From Amaranthus tricolor (taxonomy: Eukaryota; Streptophyta; Magnoliopsida; Caryophyllales; Amaranthaceae): a DNA stretch of 64,000 nucleotides. The stretch spans positions 11,038,395-11,102,394 of the forward strand of contig NC_080053.1 in assembly GCF_026212465.1 (NCBI RefSeq). Direction: 5' to 3'. The position numbers and the translations under genes were made by a program. The notes under the pieces are model-generated. The model was not told the DNA's origin. It saw nothing but the letters and a program-made list of their open reading frames with translations, and did no database searches. Below, piece by piece: positions 22,255-37,439 of this stretch. Each line of letters starts with the position of its first letter. Position 1 is the first letter of the stretch.

Positions 22255-22740
22255 ATAACACCTTTTTTTTCGTGTCGTGTAACTCTTAACGGTCCCAATT
22301 TCCTATTTGATTTGATACAGAGACAAAGTTATATTTCATCCTATTTTTCTAGGGTATTATTATTCATCGCCACTATTTTCATTTTATTGCTATTTTTAAT
22401 GAAATTACGATTTTGCCTCTAGATTTAAAATTTGCTTAACAAATGTAAATCTCACTTAATAACACTATAATCACCTTAAAAATTAAATTTAAAGTTTAAA
22501 CGTAATCTCGAACATTTTTATCGCGACCCTATATATATTGAATTTTCTGTAGCGCCCTTGCATGATATATGAATTCAAACGCGGTTCTATCTCTCTAAAA
22601 TCTCTCTAAAAACATTCTTTGATTTTAAACAAGCTGATAGCTGGAATCAACTTACTATGGCTAATGAAAGCGACTATGAATCGGATCGAATACGTACTTA
22701 AATCGATCTGAATGGGTGTTTTTATAAAATAAAAAAAAGG

Positions 22741-22840
22741 AGGAGTCGCACAAAACGGTTTGTGCGACTCCTCCGCAGTCCAATCGCAAGTTTTATGCGA
22801 CTCCTCTGTGGTCCAGTCGCACGTTTTGTGCGGCTCTTTA
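22741..22840. repeat. Palindrome series P8 (GTCGCAC family, diverged)
   Basis: 22741-22772 is a perfect hairpin: AGGAGTCGCACAAA, loop ACGG, then TTTGTGCGACTCCT. Two looser copies follow (CAATCGCAAGTTTTATGCGAC and CAGTCGCACGTTTTGTGCGGC). It occupies the same place in B (intron 1 of the transposase gene) as P5-P7 in A. Confidence 0.88.
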
Positions 22841-22978
22841 TTTTTTTTTAATTTACATTATTATTATGTAAATTATATAAATAATTTTTTATTTATTTAG
22901 TAATTTATATTATTATTATTTAATATACCTTGTACTAAATTATTTATATTATTATTATATTGTAATTTATTATTATTT

Positions 22979-22997
22979 TCTTCTTCTTCTTCTTCTT

Positions 22998-23028
<31 letters not shown>

Positions 23029-23037
23029 TTATTATTA

Positions 23038-23090
<53 letters not shown>

Positions 23091-23096
23091 TTTATC

Positions 23097-23155
<59 letters not shown>

Positions 23156-23200
23156 TATTATTAGTATTGTTATTATTATAATTATTATTATTAATGTAAA
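22979..23200. repeat. (TTC)n then (ATT)n microsatellite
   Basis: A CTT/TTC run to about 23027 passes into a long ATT run with few interruptions. It lies in intron 1 of the element B transposase gene. Confidence 0.95.
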
Positions 23201-25251
23201 TAATTTATAATTTATATTATTAATATTATTATTATTATTTCCTTTATATTAATTTAAATAATTCATAATTATATATTATTATTATTTTCTTACCATTTAA
23301 TATTAATTTTTTTTATTATTATTATAATTATTTTATTTTATGTTTTGTATTGTTATTATTTTAATATTAATTATTGTAGTAAATTAAATTTTTTATTTAA
23401 TATTTATTTGTATTATTATTATTATTATTTTAATATTAACTATTAAAGTAAATTATAATTTTTATTTAATATTGAATATTTTTATTATTAACATTTGTAT
23501 GTATAATTTTTTAATAACCTAATGTATGGTTTATTTCATATTTTAAATTTGCAGGACTTTGAAAACTTAGGAGACAATGTAGATTACTCTGGTAGATTTG
23601 TTACGGATAGGAAATCTGATTCCGTAGATGAATTACATAGTTGGGCTGATGAGATAGCAATAACAATTGGTTTGCAATTTACACGTGCTTCTTATAAACA
23701 AAAAGAAGGACGTTCTATAGTTAGTTTGTATTTAAGATGTCACCGCTATGGTAATATTATGAGTGATTTGCATAACCTAGATAATGCTGTCCGACCTGGT
23801 TCTAAAAGTAATACATGTCAGTGTAAATTTATGATTGTAGCAAGTAGTCGTAAACCAGGAGAAAGACCTTGGACGGTGAGGGTGTGTCTTGGGGAAAAAG
23901 GTAGACATAACCACCGATTTTTAGTGTACAGAGATGGTTATGTAAGGGCAAATAGGTTGAATGTAGATATTTGGCAGCACATATGACAGCTTAGTGCAAC
24001 CGGCATGCAACCTGCCTTTATCATACTTCAATTAGAGAAAATTTTCCTGGTTTTTTACTAGTACGAATCAAATATACAATGTTAGACAGTCAACTAGAAG
24101 AGAAGAGATGGATGGTAGGACTCTCCTTCAACACTGTCTTTATATGGCCACAACGCATAATTACGTGGTTTGGACAGACTTGGATAGTGAAGGGGATTTG
24201 AGCAGATTATTAATTGCATTACCTCAATCCAAATGATACGTACATAGTCGTATGTTGTGTTGCTAGATACAACATGTGAAACAAACAAACAAAAGTGGCC
24301 ACTATGTGAAGTAATTGTAATGACGCCAACCAATCACAACTTCTTGGTTGTGTTCTATTTGATGCGAGATGAGGCGGCTGTGTCATATTCGTGGGTGTTA
24401 CAGGGATGAGAGATATTTTTGGCACAACTCAGACTCCTAGCGTCATTGTCACTGATCGAGATGAGGGTTTACCTACAGGTATTCGTGACGTCTTCCTAAG
24501 TAAAAAGGTTTTGTTGATTGATTATTGTCGTTCTCTTTATTAAATATGTCTTAATTACGTTCAATGTTGTGTTTAATATAGATGTGCGGCATTTGTTATG
24601 CATGTAGCATATTGCCAACGACGTTGAGAACATGATGGCCAAGTTGTGTGGCGGGAAAAGAAATCAACAAAGGCAAGTATTCAGGAAAAGTAGATGGAAC
24701 TCCTTGGTTGAAAGTTCTACACTCGACGAATTTGAAGAGAGATGGCAATCGATTGTGACTACCTGGTCGGTTAGGAACAGAAAGGTCGTTCGATACTTGG
24801 TTGGAACATGGATTCCACTTAAAGAGAAATTTGTGCGTGCATGGACGAATGACTGTTTACACATGGGTAACCAGACTACCAGCAGCGTTGAAAGCCAACA
24901 CTTGTCTTTCAAGTATTATCTTGGTAGCGGTAATAGCTCATTTGATACCCTGTTTAAAAGGGCACACGCACAGATAACAAACCAACAAGCCATGAATTCT
25001 GTTTCAAGGTCGTTGTGACATCATTTCTTTAGACCTTTATATCAACATGTATCTATTTTTGCCTTTGAGCAGTTGCGGCTTGAGCATAACCGTATGTTAG
25101 ATTTGGGTGATTATGTACTTAACAAATGCGGTTGTGTACTTCAACGCACCCATGGATTGTCGTGTGCTTGTTATTTATATCTGTTGATCGGTTCACAAGG
25201 TGCTTTGTATTTCGATGACATTCATCCATTCTGGAGTACTTTGACGTACAC

Positions 25252-25351
25252 AGATCACACCAACGAGCACCCAAGGAGTGAACCGGAATTTGTATTTTCA
25301 TATGGATTATCGGGTCACTTAAACCGGGCCGTTACAAGATCACACCAACGA
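25252..25351 (+). repeat. LTR-end fragment inserted in the SWIM-linker, flanked by 15-bp direct repeats
   Basis: AGATCACACCAACGA occurs at 25252-25266 and again at 25337-25351. Between them, about 66 bp (25270-25336) closely match the last 66 bp of the gypsy LTR at 32740-32805: both carry GAGTGAACCGGAATTTG, TTTTCATATGGATT, GGTCACTTAAACCGG and end GTTACA. Removing one repeat plus insert (85 bp) restores one frame (TDHTNEGLRHANPDDKEYF). Confidence 0.88.
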
Positions 25352-25774
25352 AGGATTACGGCACGCAAACCCCGATGACAAAGAGTACTTTCAATCGTTG
25401 GTCGATGAAGTCTTAAAAGCTGATTCGGCTGTTGTACAACACTTGTCTCAGGTGTACTTGAACATGAATTACACCCTGATGGAGCTGATATACCTGAGCC
25501 TTACGCAAGTCCACCTAGAAAGGGAAGACTAACCAGAAGCAAAACCCTTAGAAGAAATAAAAGCGCATTAGAATATAATAGATCATCTTCTCATGGTCGA
25601 GGGTCTAGATCTTCATCCCGCGTGAGATCTAGTGGTATATCTGTGGTCGGGAAACACAATCCTCAGTTGGAATTAAGTTTAGTTTCAACTTATCCGATAC
25701 ATGACTTTCCTTGCCGTTATTTAAATTAGTTTTTTACAGCTTAATCTTACTAACTTTATTTTCAATAATTGCAG

Positions 25775-26455
25775 ATGATCCAGTAGGTCGTGATTTTTCA
25801 CTGTTTCCATGGCCCAATCACATCCCGCACATTCTCCCTTCTTACTTGTTTGACTGGATTGATGTTATAGATGATGGTAACTGTGGTTTTAGAGCTATTG
25901 TCGTCACAGAGTTAGGAGGCGAGGAGGCATGGCCTCTTTTAAGACGTGCAATGTGCATGGAAATGCAAATGAACAGAGAGCACTACCTACGTGTGTATCT
26001 ATCAGAGCAGGCGTTAGACAAATGCTATATTCAGAATTGGTTCACACAACAATGGACCTGCTCCTTATATTCACTTGATGGAAGTACCGACGACATTGTA
26101 CTCTGCAGCAACATTTCTTAACATTGGCATTGCTTATTATGGTTCTGCTGACGGTAATCCGATGTACAACTGTTTGGTTCTTCTGTTAAGGAAAGCAGCG
26201 GGTGTGCATAGTGTAAATAAAGTTATACATATATGTTGGGTGAATAGAAATCAGTTTGTTCAACTATTAATGAACGACGATTCATCTCCATTGCAGCCAG
26301 TTCAGCAATCATGGAGAGAAGCAGTTGACAATTTTTCCAGACATATAGAAACACATTTTAGTAGCAGGATTTTGCTTCAGAATAGACTATACGGGCAACG
26401 ACCACCACAATGTAATAACACCGCTGAAGATGTTGTAAATTTAGATAGTCCATAG
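25775..26455 (+). pseudogene. OTU-like protease domain of element B
   Basis: After the intron acceptor the frame reads RDFSLFPWPNHIPHILPSYL, then DVIDDGNCGFRAI with the OTU Asp and Cys, then LRRAMCMEMQMNREHYL. A frameshift near 26076 separates it from the second half (LNIGIAYYGSADGNP, VIHICWVNRNQFVQLLM). The position where OTU enzymes carry the catalytic His (normally HF.Q) holds Gln here (CAG at 26252-26254). It is read as the C-terminal part of the transposase gene because the splice joins the two frames. Confidence 0.78.
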
Positions 26456-26659
26456 TGTAACACATTGTGTACATCATTATTTAGTTTAAGTACACATATA
26501 GATGGGATTCAATACGTGGATGGAATTCAATATGTATAGAATTGATGTAAATTAATCAAAGCATTGATGTAAATTAATTTAACTATAATGTAAACAACAT
26601 TGATGTAAATAAATATGAGCATTGATGTAAATTAGTTTTCAATTACAAAAACCAACAGT
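26456..26659. other. Gap between the convergent stop codons of element B
   Basis: About 205 bp with a loosely repeated ATTGATGTAAATTAAT motif. Both genes would end transcription here, so a shared bidirectional terminator region is likely. The matching gap in A is 19890-20087. Confidence 0.45.
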
Positions 26660-27470
26660 CTATGAAGTGCCATGCCCCTTAAAAGCTTGCCATTCAGCAA
26701 ATAAATCTCTAATATCAGAAACTTATACATCTAAAGCATGTATTTCCCGGGGGTTCATTTCCGCAACAGGAGGCAGTCTCACTAATGGAGCGACTCGACT
26801 CGGCCATTCATTTAGAAACTGTAAAAAAAAAAGAAAGAAAAAGGGTGTGAATAAGATATTAAACATCATCTAAATAACACAAACACATAATAGAAAACAA
26901 ATAAATTAAAGAAACTAACGTATTCCACTCTGCTTTCAGCTGGACCGAAACCGGCACTCGGTCCTACGCCAGGGAGGACGTATGGGTGAGAGGACACTCT
27001 GAACCAGTTAACGTAACTAGGATCAGTCTCTGATGGAACAGATGCCTGACGAAGTGCTTGATCACCAAAGCGCCCACAATAAGGGAACCTACTCCATGCC
27101 TCCGTGTAAATAGGCGGAGAAGCAAAGGTCACGGAATAGTTACTGTGTGCCGGTCGTACAGCCTGGGTTGGTCTGATAGGAGGGGGAATAGCCTGCAGAA
27201 AGCCGACGTGTCGCACTATCCTCTCCGGCAAATACACCTCGACAAAATCAAAGCAAGTGATACCCCCGATTTAGGTGGTGCGTGGGTGCTCATTTAGCAA
27301 TGCCCTTGGAGAAGTCATGTACGGAGTCCATTCCACTTGCATACAAGCAAAATTAACATACAAAAATAAACACAAATTAAATTAACATGAATAACAAAGT
27401 GTGATGTGATGTACAATACTTGAGTTTTCGTCATGGAGTCCAATATACTCCTGCAGTCCCTCAGCCTGTT

Positions 27471-27677
27471 TGTAACACCCCGTAATTTATCGGGTTAAAA
27501 AGAAAATATAATAAGATAAAAATAAATAAGATTATTAAGTTATACTATTTTACATATATAATTAAAAGAATAAAGTAAATTAAATTTTAACGGTAACGAG
27601 TTTTATCGCGTACGATGTCATCGCGTGACGTCTCTTTTCTGTTTTAATAATATCATTATAATACTTAATTAATTAAT
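27471..27677 (+). repeat. Truncated 5' LTR
   Basis: It matches 30019-30225 of the 3' LTR almost base for base (TGTAACACCCCGTAATTTAT onward) and breaks off in TTAATTAATTAATTA, after which RT coding begins. The remaining 2.6 kb of LTR, the primer-binding site, gag and protease are missing. Confidence 0.9.
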
Positions 27678-29837
27678 TACGAAGTTGGTCGTCACCAAAG
27701 AATGTCACCGAAGTACGAAGTTTCTTGGGCTTGGCTGGGTATTACCGTCGTTTTGTCAAGGATTTCTCGCGTATTGCCTGGCCTATGACTTCGTTGATGA
27801 AGAAAGAGAAGAAGTTCGAGTGGACTGACGATTGTGAATAGGCCTTCGTGACTTTGAAGGAAAGGTTAACTATGGCCCCTGTTCTTACTCTACCTGACCA
27901 AAAGCTGGATTATACTGTTTACAATGACGCATCGAAGAAAGGATTGGGTTGTGTACTGAAGTAGGACCGTAAGGTGATTGCTTACGCATCACGACAACTA
28001 AAAGTACATGAAGTTAATTATCCTACCCATGATCTGGAGTTAGCTTCTATAGTGTTTGCTCTCAAAATATGGAGGCATTACTTGTATGGCGTTGAATGTA
28101 GGATCTACACTGATCATCAGAATCTGAAGCATCTCTATACTCAGCCTGACTTAAACATGCGACAACGTCGGTGGTTAGAGTTGATGACAGATTATGATTT
28201 GGAGTTCATATATCATGAAGGACGGGCGAACTTAGTAGCCGATGCGTTGAGTAGGAAGCCCAATCACTCGTTGTCTGCCTTGGATGGAGTTGAAGAGTTG
28301 CATCGGGATTTTGCGAGGTTGAACTTGGAGGTGGTGCGTAAGGGTGAATTACAGGGGTGCCTGAATGCTTTTTCTATTCGACCTTCGTTCTTTGAAGAAA
28401 TTTTGAATTCCCAGGATAAAGACCCGAAACTGTTGAAGTTGAAAGAACAAGCTCGGGAAGGAAAAGTGAAGGGATTCTTTGTTCATGAAGATGGGAGCTT
28501 GAGGTTCAATGGTCGCTGGTGTTTGCCGACAGGGGAAGAATCTTTGAAGGAACGTATCTTGGATGAGGCCCATTGTACGAAATTTTCAGTCCATCCGGGC
28601 GGTGACAAAATGTATCAAGACCTTAAGCTAATGTTTTGCTGGTCTGGGATGAAGAAGGATATTGCGGATTATGTCTCACGCTGTTTGACTTGTCAAAAGG
28701 TTAAAAGTGAGCATTAAAGACCAGGAGGTTTACTGCAACCTTCGGAGATACCAATATGGAAGTGGGATGATATCTCTATGGATTTTGTTGTGGGTTTACC
28801 CCGGACAAAGGCAGGAAATGATGCGTTATGGGTCATAGTGGATCGTTTGACTAAATCAGCACGTTTCATACCTATGAACTGTCATTGGGAGATGGAACAA
28901 TTAGCTCGAGCTTATATTAAGTATGTCGTGCGATTTCACGGTGTGCCCCGTACTATTGTATCCGACAGAGATACACGGTATTTGTCACAATTTTGGCAAA
29001 CCTTGCAACAGGAAATGGGCACTACGTTGCTTTATAGTACGTCTTTCCATCCGCAGACGGATGGGCAGATGGAACGGACAAATCAGATACTAAAAGATAT
29101 GTTGCGCGCTATTGCCATGGAATGGCAAGGGTCGTGGGATGAACATTTGGACGTGGTCAAATTTTCTTACAACAACAGTTATCAGGCATCTATACAGATG
29201 GCTCCATTCGAGGCTTTGTATGGGCGTCGTTGTCGTAGTCCGGTTTATTGGGATGATTTCACCGAAGCGGTGACCTTGGGACCTGAGTTGTTATTTCAGA
29301 TGACTAAAAAAGTGAAGTTGATAAGGGATCGTTTGAAAGCGGCATAGGATCGTCAAAGGTCTTATGCTGATTTGAAGTGACGACCAGAAGAGTTCATTGT
29401 GGGCGAACGGGTATTACTTCACGTGTCACCCATGCGCGGAGTAATGCGTATTGGTGCTCGTGGAAATTTGAGCCCTCGATTCATAGGACCATATGAAATT
29501 TTGGAACGTGTGGGTAAGGTGGCATATCGGTTAACCCTTCCAAACTCCTTGGAAAAGGTACATGACGTATTTCACATGTCGCAGCTTAAGCGATATCATG
29601 CCGCAGCCTCTCATGTCTTAGATCCCGAACCTTTAGATTTGGATACATCTTTGTCTTACTCTGAGCAACCGGTTAGAATATTTGACACGAAGGTCCGTAG
29701 TACACGGCGGAAGGATATATCTATGGTAAAAGTCTTGTGGTCAAATCACGAACATGAAGCGGCTACATGGGAAACGGAGGGCTCGTTGCGAGCAAAGTAT
29801 CCTCATCTCTTTCAGGTTAGTAGCGTTACGAGGACGT
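27678..29837 (+). pseudogene. Gypsy pol remnant: RT tail, RNase H, integrase, chromodomain
   Basis: RT tail: [20 protein letters not shown]. RNase [21 protein letters not shown] and [11 protein letters not shown] within 27974-28717. Integrase: zinc-binding HxxxH/CxxC region ending CLTCQKVK, then the catalytic core 28778-29347 with MDFVVGLPRTKAG, IVSDRDTRYLSQFW and QTDGQMERTNQILKDMLRAI, so Asp, Asp and Glu are all present. The C-terminal part 29399-29839 has the GPYEIL motif and a chromodomain-like end (VKVLWSNHEHEAATWETEGS). In-frame stops at about 27839, 27963, 28716, 29345 and 29378 disable it. Confidence 0.9.
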
Positions 29838-30018
29838 AACTTCCTAAGGGGGGTAGAAGGCGATAGGAATTTCGCGCGAGTGTTTTGTGAGGGCGTAACC
29901 TCTTTGACTTATAGTCTTGCCTCTTTACAAGTGTCGTGTTAAGATAGTGTGTGTGTCCTACGTTTTTTTCGTTGCCATGCAAGTTACAAGGGCGTAACTT
30001 CTTTTAAGGAGGGTAGTC

Positions 30019-32805
<2,787 letters not shown>

Positions 32806-34319
32806 CTGTTGATCTCACGACTTGGCTTGGGCGTGGACCACATCTCCGCCCTAGTCTTATTAGGCACATCTGCTTGACGAGGATGAGGGCAGAAGGACGA
32901 AAAGTACTCGTAAATCCATGTCTGAAGCAATGTCAGGCAACCAGCAATGGTCTTGCAAACAACCCTAGACGCCATTCCCAATTGTCGATACATGTAGGCC
33001 AGCGTCACCGAATCCCAGGCGATCTCATCCTGATCGATGTTGACGGTTAGTATCGGGTGAGGTCGCATGTCGGTTCTGGTCTTATCCGCCAGCAATGTAG
33101 AGTCGACAATAGCTATGTAATAGGCTGTCGACTGGGTCTCCATAGCCTGGGACCGATGGCACAACTGCATAACTTCGACAACGTTGATGCCACCGCTGGC
33201 GAATATCCCCTTTCGTCGTAGCTCGGACATGGGCTCCCAAAACAGACCAGCAATAGCGCCCTTCCACTCCCCCTCAGCAGGTTCAGCCGGCAGTGAACCT
33301 TCAATACCTATGCCCAATATGCGTTGCACGTCGTGCAACATAATCGTCATCTCCCCCATGGCATGTGGAAGGTGTTCGTATCCGGCTGTCACCTCTCCAC
33401 GAAGGTCGATATCAAACCTTAGTTAAATTGCTGGTGCATTATGTAGGGTAGCCGGCCGAGGGGAGTGGCAAGTAGAACATCATAAAGCGCATCAGACATA
33501 TCCTGCAGTCCGATGATCACCTCCAACGGCTTCTTTCTACTACGGCACTCCAAAACCGGAAGCATATGCTCATAGCCATCAAAAATAACTTTAGCTATGT
33601 GCCCGCCATAGTTGGGTATCAGGCGCGTATCTGTGGGCCCCCCGGGCTGGGGCGATGTGACCAACCAGTCCGTTCCAGCGGACTGTGAGTGCCTGCTCCC
33701 CTGTGGCGGCTCATCATCAACGTGACTACGTCCGGCATGATCAGATGTGCCTGCAGAACTACGGGCGGCATGTGTGAATTTACCGTCGACCCCGCGGACA
33801 ACAATCCAATCCACTGGGCGACCAACATCGCCTTGGTACTCAACATCATCATCATCATCATCATCATCATCACTAGAAACCCCCCCAACTAGTCTAGATG
33901 CTAGCTTGGTCATCAAACCGAGTGCGCATATGGTGCAACGTACTTGACCGTTGGGCCTCACTGTGTCTGGCAACCTCTTTCTACCTAGCCCTCCTAGCAG
34001 AACTCGTTACCCCCCTCTCATGAGGTCCCCTCTGAGTAGGGTAGGCCTAGAACTATATTCGCTCAACAAGTGTAAAAAAACCCTTTTCTTTCTCTTGACT
34101 ACCAGCCATTTACTACAATTTTGATAATTTAATTAACTATTAATAATAAATAAAAATAATCAAACGTTACGTTAAATTAACTACATGAACAAATGGCAAT
34201 AATTCATTAACATATTAAACTACTCATTACCAACAAATATAATTTAACAACAACAATATTTAACTAATATGATCAACAAATATAATTTAACAAAATATTG
34301 ATTTTTTTATTGTAATTAA

Positions 34320-34860
<541 letters not shown>

Positions 34861-35084
34861 TTATATTATTTAAAAAAAAAATTGGGTGAGTGCGACTCAA
34901 TTTTTTTTCCTTTTTTTTTAAAAAATAATATGATTCGAAAAAAAATTACCTCGATTATTTGTTTGCGGATTGAATTCCTTAGCTTTTGCTCCAAAAATTT
35001 TATTTTGTAATTTTGTTTTTTAAGTGTGATAAAGGTGTTATTTAGTGAGGTTAGAGTATATGTAAGAAATTTTAAGTCCAGGGA

Positions 35085-35137
35085 AAAAATCATAATTTCA
35101 TTAGGGGGATGGCGATAAAATGAAAAGGGTGGCGATG
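35085..35137 (-). repeat. Right terminal inverted repeat of element B
   Basis: Reverse-complemented it reads CATCGCCACCCTTTTCATTT, then TATCGCCATCCCCCTAATGA and AATTATGATTTTTTCCCTGG. It mirrors the left end at 22365 over at least 60 bp with scattered changes. Confidence 0.85.
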
Positions 35138-36493
35138 TTTAAGGATTGTGTTTATCTATTAGTCCTATTTATTTTGATTTACTATTTATTTATAACTTTT
35201 AATATTTATTTTATTCTTAATATATAAGTTAAAAGATAATTAATTTGGATCTTATTTGACTCGTCTCAATGCAAGGATTATTAATATCAAAATTGCATAA
35301 TTTTTAATTCAATATAATGAGAGATATTAAAGGTTAAAATGTTGACTCGGCAAGTGTGAAAAATATAAATGGGATTATTTTTTAAAAAAGAATTGGATAA
35401 TGCTAGTAAATGAAGATATAAAATGAAGTGTATAGATGAAATTAAAAGAAAGTTAATGTATGAATGAGATTAAAAAAAGTAGTGGGCTATTATCCAAAAT
35501 AGAAATAATGCAAATTAAGTGGGACGGACTAAAATAGCAAATGTTGCAAATTCAATGAGACAGGAGTATATACTCGCTCTTTCTTAACGAAGTTCCACAC
35601 AGAATAACCAAAAAATAAAATATTTTAAACTGTAGAGATATTATTTTATTAATTAATAAATTTGATGGAGAAAGGTGGAGACCATGAACATTAAAATATA
35701 TTAAAAAAAGTTAGTAATAAAAATATGGGAACCATAACTAATAAAAAAATATGTTTATAAAGTTAATTGAAAACATATGGAGACCATCAACATTATTAAA
35801 ATATTAAATTGAGGATGATTATATTATTTTTTTCCAAAATGTGTGTTACAAATAGAAAGATTTTTTATTGAAACAACAAATATAACACCTCAAAATAGCA
35901 AATGGGAACTTATTTAAAGAACGGATAGAGCAATATATTGATTGATTCGTTTATTAAATATTGTCATATAGTTTAGCATACTTATTATTTATAGTCGCAA
36001 ATTCATTTTTAACAACTTATAGTCACTATAAATTGAAAAGTGTATCTATTGTAACAATGTCACTGGAATTCGATTACAGAACTTTTTAATAACAGTTAAA
36101 TAAATTATCTTTAATCTTATCCAAGTTACCCAAATTATCCCTCACCTTCTCTCCTCCTTTTATCTTCTTCATGTGTGCTTATCTAGTATCCATCATTCCT
36201 TTGCCCCTTTCTTTCTTCTTCTTTATTAAAAATTAGGGATTACCTCCATTTTAGTTTTGGTAAGGTTTATAACTTTTGATAATCATGATAAAGATTTGAA
36301 AACTAAAGTGTTTTTGTAAAATAAACAACTGACTATTGGGAAATTTTAATGGTTTCTTGTTAAGTACATAAGTTAAATGATTTCAAATGTTTAAACTTGA
36401 AATTTTTGTAAAATCTGATTAACTTTTTCAAATTTGCTACAGTTTATATTTGAATTTGAAGAGGTAAATTATGACAGATTAACAAAAAGATTG
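35138..36493. other. Non-coding AT-rich stretch
   Basis: No gene recognised. A short sequence near 35500-35580 (AAGTGGGACGGACTAAAATAG, GACAGGAGTATA) resembles ends of common plant Stowaway-like MITEs, but I could not find a paired end. Confidence 0.4.
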
Positions 36494-37170
36494 GGTCGGA
36501 CCCTTTTGGAGTACATCTAAGGAAGGGGCCGAATAGGTTGAGGCACCTGCCGAATGTAGCAGGGGTGCCGAATAAGAGGAGACTTCCCCTCCCCTAGGGA
36601 GTTCGACTCATCAAGATGGGGGGCTAATGAGCCCCAAGGTTGAAACACTTAGGCTAATGAGGCCCAAGTTTGAGGCAATAGGTCGGACCAATTTGGAGTC
36701 CATCCAAGGAAGGGGGCGAATAGGTTGAGGCACATGTCGAATATAGCAGGGGTGTCGAATAAAAGGGGACTCTCCCATACCCTAGGGAGTCCGACACAAC
36801 AAGATGGGGACTAATGAGCCCTAAGGTTGAAACACTTGGGCTAATGAGCCCCAAGTTTGAGGCAATAGATCGGACCCCTTTGGAGTCCATCCAAGGAAAG
36901 GGCTGAATAGGTTGAGGCACCAGTCGAATATAGCAGGGTGCCGAATAAGAGGGAACTCCCCTTCCCCTATGGAGTCCGACTCATCAAGATGGGGGGCTAA
37001 TGAGCCCCAAGGTTGAAACACTTGGGCTAATGAGCCCTAAGTTTAAGGCAATAGGTTGGACCCCTTTGGAATCCATCCAAGGAAGGAGCCGAATAGGTTG
37101 AGGCACTTGCCGAATATAGCAGGGGTGCCGAATAAGAGGGGACTCCCCCTCCCCGACTCATCAATATGGA
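36494..37170. repeat. 187-bp tandem repeat, about 3.6 copies
   Basis: Units start at 36494, 36681, 36868 and 37054 with GGTCGGACC or close variants (spacings 187, 187 and 186). Each contains CCGAATAGGTTGAGGCAC, a CCCTAGGGAGTCCGACTC-like segment and two copies of CTAATGAGCCCCAAG. The last unit is cut short. Minus-strand frames here are repeat artefacts. It is markedly more GC-rich than its surroundings. Confidence 0.93.
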
Positions 37171-37439
37171 CTCCCTTATATCTTATTCTTAAGTTTTACA
37201 CCCTCTTTCCTGGAAACCCATTGTTGCTTTTGCTCCCGGACAATATGAGATTGATCCTAGTAGTTTAGAGGGTATAACGATCGTTCCCCCATCATACAGG
37301 CCGTATCCAAGAGCTGCTATCAGAATGAATCCTACTTCAACAGGGAACTCAATAGATTTGGGTCAGAACCCACGTTATGACTGACCGAAGTATTGTCCCG
37401 GCTTCGGTCCCCTGAATTACTTTATTTGGCCCTCTTGGA

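Larger units (their letters stand above)
22657..26455 (+). pseudogene. FAR1/MULE transposase with SWIM finger and OTU domain (element B)
   Basis: The likely first exon is at 22657 (MANESDYESDRI) and exon 2 starts at 23555 after TTGCAG. In order: FAR1-type DNA-binding region 23555-23984 (HSWADEIAITIGLQFTRASY, LYLRCHRYGNI, HNHRFLVYRDGYV); a MULE catalytic region with SVIVTDRDEGL (24447 region) and NQTTSSVESQH with its conserved Glu (24872-24904); a SWIM-type finger CGCVLQRTHGLSCACYL (25129-25179); a Ser/Arg-rich linker; an intron 25716-25774; then an OTU cysteine-protease-like domain with DDGNCGFRA (25872-25898). It ends at TAG 26453-26455. Lesions: stops throughout 24000-24430, an 85-bp insertion at 25252-25336, and a frameshift near 26076. 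Such transposases move the element; the OTU part may remove ubiquitin. Confidence 0.82.

Noticed and set aside
36654..37021. Minus-strand frames rich in Pro, Ser and Leu
   Set aside because: They repeat with the 187-bp tandem unit and have no family similarity.
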